From: Actinoplanes xinjiangensis
GTDB taxonomy: Bacteria; Actinomycetota; Actinomycetes; Mycobacteriales; Micromonosporaceae
NCBI RefSeq assembly: GCF_003148685.1
Contig: NZ_QGGR01000029.1
Coordinates: forward strand, 1-64,000
Length of the DNA: 64,000 bases
Direction: 5' to 3'
Every line of letters starts with the position of its first letter. Position 1 is the stretch's first letter. Positions 59,935 to 64,000 of the stretch are shown piece by piece. A program made the position numbers and the translations under genes. The notes below the pieces were generated by a model that saw only the letters and a list, made by a program, of their open reading frames with translations, searched no databases and was not told where the DNA came from.

Positions 59935-60618
59935 TTGGCCCGCGTGCTCGTGGTCGAGGACGAGGAGTCGTTCTCCGACGCCCTGTCGTACATGCTGCGC
60001 AAAGAGGGTTTCGAGGTGTCGGTCGCCGCGACCGGGACCTCCGCCCTGACGCAGTTCGACCGGACCGGTGCCGACATCGTGCTGCTCGACCTGATGCTTC
60101 CCGAGATGTCCGGAACCGAGGTGTGCCGTCAGTTGCGGCAGCGCTCCGCGGTCCCGATCATCATGGTCACCGCCCGGGACAGCGAGATCGACAAGGTGGT
60201 CGGACTGGAGATCGGAGCCGACGACTACGTCACGAAGCCCTACTCGCCTCGTGAGCTGGTCGCCCGGATCCGTGCCGTGCTCCGCCGCCAGGGCGCCGAC
60301 GCGCCCGAGGTCACCACCCCGACACTGACCGCCGGCCCGGTCCGGATGGACGTCGAGCGGCACGTCGTGACCGTCGACGGTTCGGGCGTGCAGTTGCCGT
60401 TGAAGGAGTTCGAGCTGCTCGAGCTGCTGCTGCGCAACGCCGGCCGGGTCCTCACCCGCGGTCAGCTGATCGACCGGGTCTGGGGCGCCGACTACGTCGG
60501 TGACACCAAGACGCTCGACGTGCACGTGAAGCGGCTGCGTTCCAAGGTGGAGCCGGAGCCGTCCGCGCCGCGGTACATCGTCACCGTGCGGGGCCTGGGC
60601 TACAAGTTCGAGCCCTGA
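59935..60618 (+). CDS. regX3: Response regulator RegX3/PhoP
   Basis: 227 residues from a TTG with GGAAGGA upstream, the same length as mycobacterial RegX3. Phosphoacceptor D52 in IVLLDLMLPEMSGTE, DDYVTKPYSPRELVARI with the conserved lysine, then an OmpR-type winged helix (LKEFELLELLLRNAGRVLTR ... YIVTVRGLGYKFEP). A longer frame from 59902 overlaps senX3. Likely binds the PHO-box-like repeats upstream of phoU/senX3. Confidence 0.95.
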   Translation: MARVLVVEDEESFSDALSYMLRKEGFEVSVAATGTSALTQFDRTGADIVLLDLMLPEMSGTEVCRQLRQRSAVPIIMVTARDSEIDKVVGLEIGADDYVTKPYSPRELVARIRAVLRRQGADAPEVTTPTLTAGPVRMDVERHVVTVDGSGVQLPLKEFELLELLLRNAGRVLTRGQLIDRVWGADYVGDTKTLDVHVKRLRSKVEPEPSAPRYIVTVRGLGYKFEP

Positions 60619-60650
60619 TTCACCCTTGTCCCCTGCTAACTAGCATGCGA

Positions 60651-61541
60651 CTATGGGGATGTCGGGTGACCCGCCCGTGATCGGGTCACCCGACGCCTGG
60701 GATTCGCCGTGCCGGTGGAGTCAGCCGTGCCGGTGGCGTCGACCGGGCCGGCCGGCCTGGTGGAGTCCGCCGCGCTGGTCGCCGGGTGGATGGCGATCAG
60801 GCCGGACCTGATCCGGGCGGAGCACAGTTCGGCGAGGCGGCCGTATGCGGCCTCCCCGATCAGCTCGGTCAGCTCGGGTGCGTAGGTGACATACATCGCG
60901 TCGGTGCCCACGTGGGCCTCCGGTGACGACGTGCACCACCAGGCCAGGTCGTGGCCGCCCGCCCCCCAGCCGCGGCGGTCGAACTCACTCAAAGTGGACT
61001 GGAGCAGCTTCGTGCCGTCCGGCCGGGTGATCCAGTCCTGCTCGCGGCGGACCGGCAACTGCCAGCAGACGTCCGGCTTGTACTTGAGCGGGTGCACACC
61101 GTCCCGCAGGGCCTGACCGTGCAGTGCACAACCACCGCCACCCGGGAAGCCGGCCTCGTTCAGGAAGACGCACGGGCCGTCGGCGGAGCGCGTGGCCGTA
61201 CGCCGGGCGGGTTTGCTGCCGTCGACGGTGTCCACCTCGGTGTAGTTCTTGAACCCGCGACGGTAGTGCTGCCAGGTCTGCGGGGTCAGCCTGGCGGCCG
61301 CCGCCCGCACCCGGGTCTCGTCGTCGGCGTCGGTGAAGAACGCGCCGTGCGAGCAGCAGCCGTCCTCGGCGCGGCCGGGCAGGATGCCCCGGCAGGCGGA
61401 GCCGAAGACGCAGGTCCAGCGGGAGAGCAGCCAGGTCAGATCGGCCCGGATCAGGTGCTGCTCGTCGGCGGGATCGAGGAACTCGATCCACTCGCGAGGG
61501 AAGTCGAGCGGTACTTCCCGGGGTGGTGTCGCGCGGCTCAT
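60651..61541 (-). CDS. Cys-rich conserved actinobacterial protein (Rv0495c-like)
   Basis: 296 residues. Many cysteines ([48 protein letters not shown]) in spacing that could bind metal, similar to the YkgJ/DUF3109 kind. Length and location match M. tuberculosis Rv0495c as I recall it. Function unknown. The last ~35 residues are a low-complexity Thr/Ala/Asp-rich tail whose coding sequence overlaps a terminator-like hairpin. Confidence 0.8.
   Translation of the reverse strand: MSRATPPREVPLDFPREWIEFLDPADEQHLIRADLTWLLSRWTCVFGSACRGILPGRAEDGCCSHGAFFTDADDETRVRAAAARLTPQTWQHYRRGFKNYTEVDTVDGSKPARRTATRSADGPCVFLNEAGFPGGGGCALHGQALRDGVHPLKYKPDVCWQLPVRREQDWITRPDGTKLLQSTLSEFDRRGWGAGGHDLAWWCTSSPEAHVGTDAMYVTYAPELTELIGEAAYGRLAELCSARIRSGLIAIHPATSAADSTRPAGPVDATGTADSTGTANPRRRVTRSRAGHPTSP
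60661..60694. terminator. Hairpin at the convergent ends of regX3 and the Cys-rich gene
   Basis: Perfect 13-bp stem GTCGGGTGACCCG / CGGGTCACCCGAC with an 8-nt loop, 43 bp after the regX3 stop codon. It falls inside the last codons of the minus-strand gene. Confidence 0.7.
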
Positions 61542-61626
61542 CCGGGTCAGCGTACGCCCACTCGTGGATCATGACCGTTTAGAGCTGATATATCCGGCCC
61601 GGTCGCGCGCGGCTACGCTGGAGGGC

Positions 61627-62436
61627 GTGACTTCCCGCGTACCCGTGCTTCTCTCCAGCTCCTCGGTCTTCCCGGAGCCGACGGCGGCGGCGTTCGAGAT
61701 GGCGGCCACGGTCGGCTACGACGGCCTGGAGGTCATGGTGTGGACCGACGCCGTCAGCCAGGACGCCGGGGCCCTCAAGGGACTGGCCGACCACTACGAC
61801 GTTCCGGTCCTCTCGGTGCACGCCCCGTGCCTGCTGGTGACCCAGCGGGTGTGGAGTTCCGACCCGTGGGAGCGGCTGACCCGGGCCGCCCAGCTCGCCG
61901 AGAGCCTGGGCGCGCCGACCGTGGTGGTGCACCCGCCGTTCCGCTGGCAGGGCGACTACGCCCGCAACTTCGCCGAGGGACTGACCAGGGTCCGCGGCCG
62001 GCATCCCGACCTGACCTTCGCGGTGGAGAACATGTTCCCGGTCAAGATGGCCGGCCGCTGGGTGGTGCCGTACAACCCCGGCTGGGACCCGACCGAGACC
62101 GGCTTCGACGCGTACACGCTGGACCTCTCCCACTGCGCGGCCTCGCGCATCGACGCGCTGGAGATGGCCGACCGGATGGGTGCCGGCCTGCGGCACGTGC
62201 ATCTGGGTGATGGCACCGGCGAGGGCCGCGACGAGCACCTGGTGCCGGGCCGCGGCAATCAGCCGTGCGCCGAGTTGTTGCGGTCGCTGGCCGGGCGCGG
62301 GTTCACCGGGTCGGTGGCACTGGAGATCAACACGCGTAAGGCGGCGAGCCGTCCGGCCCGCGAGGCCGATCTCCGCGAGGCGCTGGAGTTCGCCCGCCGC
62401 CACCTCGAACCGAGTCCCGCGGTCACGCAGGGGTGA
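61627..62436 (+). CDS. Sugar phosphate isomerase/epimerase-like TIM-barrel protein
   Basis: 269 residues from GTG 61627. Xylose-isomerase-like/AP endonuclease family 2 pattern: [63 protein letters not shown] and [20 protein letters not shown] carry the metal-binding His/Glu/Asp residues. Reaction unknown. Matches Rv0498 in the conserved neighbourhood. The longer upstream frame (61333) overlaps the antisense Cys-rich gene. Confidence 0.87.
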   Translation: MTSRVPVLLSSSSVFPEPTAAAFEMAATVGYDGLEVMVWTDAVSQDAGALKGLADHYDVPVLSVHAPCLLVTQRVWSSDPWERLTRAAQLAESLGAPTVVVHPPFRWQGDYARNFAEGLTRVRGRHPDLTFAVENMFPVKMAGRWVVPYNPGWDPTETGFDAYTLDLSHCAASRIDALEMADRMGAGLRHVHLGDGTGEGRDEHLVPGRGNQPCAELLRSLAGRGFTGSVALEINTRKAASRPAREADLREALEFARRHLEPSPAVTQG

Positions 62437-62962
62437 GGTTCTCCGCGGCGCGCTTGCGGGCCCGGTGCGCGGCGACGTGCGACCGGGTGGCGCAGCGCTC
62501 CGAGCAGAACCGCCGGCAGTTGTTGGACGACGTGTCCAGGTAGACGTTGCCGCACCGTTCGTCGGCGCAGATGCCGAAGCGGGCACTCCCGTACTCGCAG
62601 AGCCAGACCGACAGGCCCCAGACGGCGCCCGCCAGATACTCGGCGCTGACGGTGGCGCCGCGGCTGGTCACGTGCATGTGCCAGTCACTCGCGTCGTGCC
62701 CGGAGATGCGTGGCTGCACCGGGTAGGCCTCCAGCAGGCCGTTCAGCTCGCGCACCGCCTCGTTGTCCCGCCCGGAGGTGCCGAACTCGAAGACCTCCCG
62801 CAGGCGCCGCTGCGCGCGGCGGAACGGGGCCAGGTCCTTCTCGGTGACGTGGTCGCGCATGTACGCCTGTTCGCCGCTGAACAGGGCCCGCAACCCGGCG
62901 AGATCGTCCAGACCTGCGTTGACGAGGTCTATCGCCGTCCGGGCGTACGCATCGAAGTTCAC
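62423..62962 (-). CDS. CGNR zinc-finger (ABATE-type) protein
   Basis: 179 residues from GTG 62962. N-terminal ABATE-like region ([20 protein letters not shown], then [20 protein letters not shown]) and a C-terminal CGNR finger: [40 protein letters not shown]. Such proteins are presumed transcription regulators. Overlaps the end of the TIM-barrel gene by 14 bp, convergent. Confidence 0.88.
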   Translation of the reverse strand: MNFDAYARTAIDLVNAGLDDLAGLRALFSGEQAYMRDHVTEKDLAPFRRAQRRLREVFEFGTSGRDNEAVRELNGLLEAYPVQPRISGHDASDWHMHVTSRGATVSAEYLAGAVWGLSVWLCEYGSARFGICADERCGNVYLDTSSNNCRRFCSERCATRSHVAAHRARKRAAENLTPA

Positions 62963-63047
62963 CCGACAACGGTAGCCGCACCTGACCCGATGGGGCACGT
63001 ATGTGTTGCCCGGCGTCCGTGCCAGGTCCGGACGTTACGCTCGGCGC

Positions 63048-63968
63048 ATGCTCCGTACCCTGTTTCTCGCCGCGGCCGGATCCGCCCGGCTCGGGCGGCT
63101 GGCCGAGATCGCACCCGTCAGCCGGGGAATCGTGCAGCGTTTCGTCGCCGGGCCGAGCGCCGACGAGGTTCTGCTGGTCAGCCGTGGTCTCGTCGACGAC
63201 GGCCTGGCCGTCAGCCTCGATCATCTGAGCGACGAGACCCGGACGATAGAGCAGGCGGTGGCCACCCGCGACGAGTACGTTGCGGTCCTCGGCCGGCTCA
63301 AGGGCGCCGGGCTGACGCCGGCGGTCGAGGTCAGCGTCAAACTCTCGGCCCTGGGCCGGCGGATCGACGAGAAACTGGCGTACGAGCACGCGCGCGCGAT
63401 CTGTGCCGCGGCCGCCGAGGCGGGCACCACGGTGACGCTGGACGCCGAGGACCACGGCACCACGGACGCGACCCTGGAGACGCTGGCCGAGCTGCGCCGG
63501 GACTTCCCGTCCACCGGGGCGGCCCTCCAGGCGTACCTGCGGCGGACCGAGGGGGACTGTCGTGAGCTGGCGACGGCCGGCTCCCGGGTGCGCCTGTGCA
63601 AGGGCGCCTACGCGGAGCCGGAGTCGGTGGCGTTCCCGTCCGCGCTGGATGTGGACAAGTCGTTCGTCCGCTGTCTGAACATCCTGATGGCGGGGGAGGG
63701 CTACCCGATGGTGGCGACCCACGACGCGCGGCTGATCGCGATCGCCGAGGACCGGGCCCGCTGGTTCGACCGCTCCACCGCGGAGTACGAGTTCCAGATG
63801 CTCTACGGCGTGCGCCCGGAGGAGCAGGCTCGCCTGACCGGCAGCGGTCACACGGTCCGGGTCCACCTGCCCTACGGCGAGGAGTGGTACGCCTACCTGA
63901 TGCGCCGCCTGGCGGAGCGCCCGGCGAACGTCGGCTTTCTGGCACGAGCGGTCGCTTCTCGGAAATAA
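63048..63968 (+). CDS. Proline dehydrogenase
   Basis: 306 residues, monofunctional PRODH of the short Gram-positive type. VEVSVKLSALGRRIDEKLAY, TVTLDAEDHGTTDATLE, RLCKGAYAEPESVAF and YEFQMLYGVRPEEQARL form the FAD-dependent TIM barrel. Oxidises proline to pyrroline-5-carboxylate. ATG at 63048 preferred over an in-frame ATG at 63003 because conserved sequence begins right after it. Confidence 0.93.
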   Translation: MLRTLFLAAAGSARLGRLAEIAPVSRGIVQRFVAGPSADEVLLVSRGLVDDGLAVSLDHLSDETRTIEQAVATRDEYVAVLGRLKGAGLTPAVEVSVKLSALGRRIDEKLAYEHARAICAAAAEAGTTVTLDAEDHGTTDATLETLAELRRDFPSTGAALQAYLRRTEGDCRELATAGSRVRLCKGAYAEPESVAFPSALDVDKSFVRCLNILMAGEGYPMVATHDARLIAIAEDRARWFDRSTAEYEFQMLYGVRPEEQARLTGSGHTVRVHLPYGEEWYAYLMRRLAERPANVGFLARAVASRK

Positions 63969-64000
63969 AGGGCGATATCACCACGTATCCGGTGTGTCGG

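Overview
High-GC actinobacterial DNA, most likely from Actinoplanes or a close motile relative in the Micromonosporaceae. The grounds are: a mycothiol gene (mshA), SenX3/RegX3 and LacI/GH1 genes of actinobacterial type, many GTG/TTG starts, and one large chemotaxis and flagellar locus of the kind that makes motile zoospores in that group. No tRNA, rRNA, CRISPR array, insertion sequence or prophage was seen.

Layout. (1) 0.27-6.1 kb: a macrodomain protein, a patch of degenerate 16-bp tandem repeats, a GH1 beta-glucosidase with its LacI regulator and a CebR-type operator, a mycothiol-dependent-type enzyme, murB, and a secreted CAP-domain protein. (2) 6.4-14.6 kb: an orphan OmpR-type response regulator (probable TcrA), then a tightly overlapping chemotaxis operon cheA-cheW-orf290-cheB-cheR-cheY-cheX-cheY-cheX-like. 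(3) 14.7-28.3 kb, plus strand: flgD-flgE, flbD-motA-motB-fliL, fliM-fliN-fliO-fliP-fliR-flhB, flhA-flhF and a small membrane protein. (4) 28.3-38.0 kb, minus strand: flgB-flgC-fliE-fliF-fliG-fliH-fliI, then fliJ, a NlpC/P60-SLT cell-wall hydrolase, and fliK. (5) 38.2-45.7 kb: fliC and fliD-fliS-fliT on minus, flgN-flgK-flgL-fliW and csrA on plus. (6) 45.8-52.2 kb: PHP protein, SRPBCC protein, sensor kinase, small zinc protein, subtilase, single-domain response regulator, methyltransferase. (7) 52.2-64 kb: SDR, mshA, YbjN, MFS transporter, gpmA, phoU, senX3-regX3, a Cys-rich conserved protein, a TIM-barrel isomerase, a CGNR zinc-finger protein and proline dehydrogenase. From memory this last block plus murB follows the Mycobacterium tuberculosis Rv0482-Rv0498 order, so the motility locus sits inside a conserved core neighbourhood.

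How it works together. The cluster encodes rotor (FliF/G/M/N), stator (MotA/B), part of the export gate (FlhA/B, FliO/P/R), ATPase complex (FliH/I/J), hook, filament, chaperones and the FliW-CsrA checkpoint. Nine flagellar or chemotaxis transcription units carry a site close to CTCA-(n16-17)-GCCGAA, the promoter type I recall for FliA sigma factors of A. missouriensis. Two of them (flgB and flbD) also carry an 18-bp direct repeat resembling the TcrA box, both exactly 7 nt upstream of the CTCA element. This supports a two-input regulon (response regulator plus flagellar sigma factor).

Main oddities: no fliQ between fliP and fliR, no flgF/flgG, an FlhF-like protein whose GTPase motifs look lost, a CheA with two MshEN-like repeats and a second CheW-like domain, an unrecognised 290-residue protein in the chemotaxis operon, and a palindromic triple repeat between fliI and fliJ. 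No chemoreceptor, fliA, flgM or flhG gene lies in the window.
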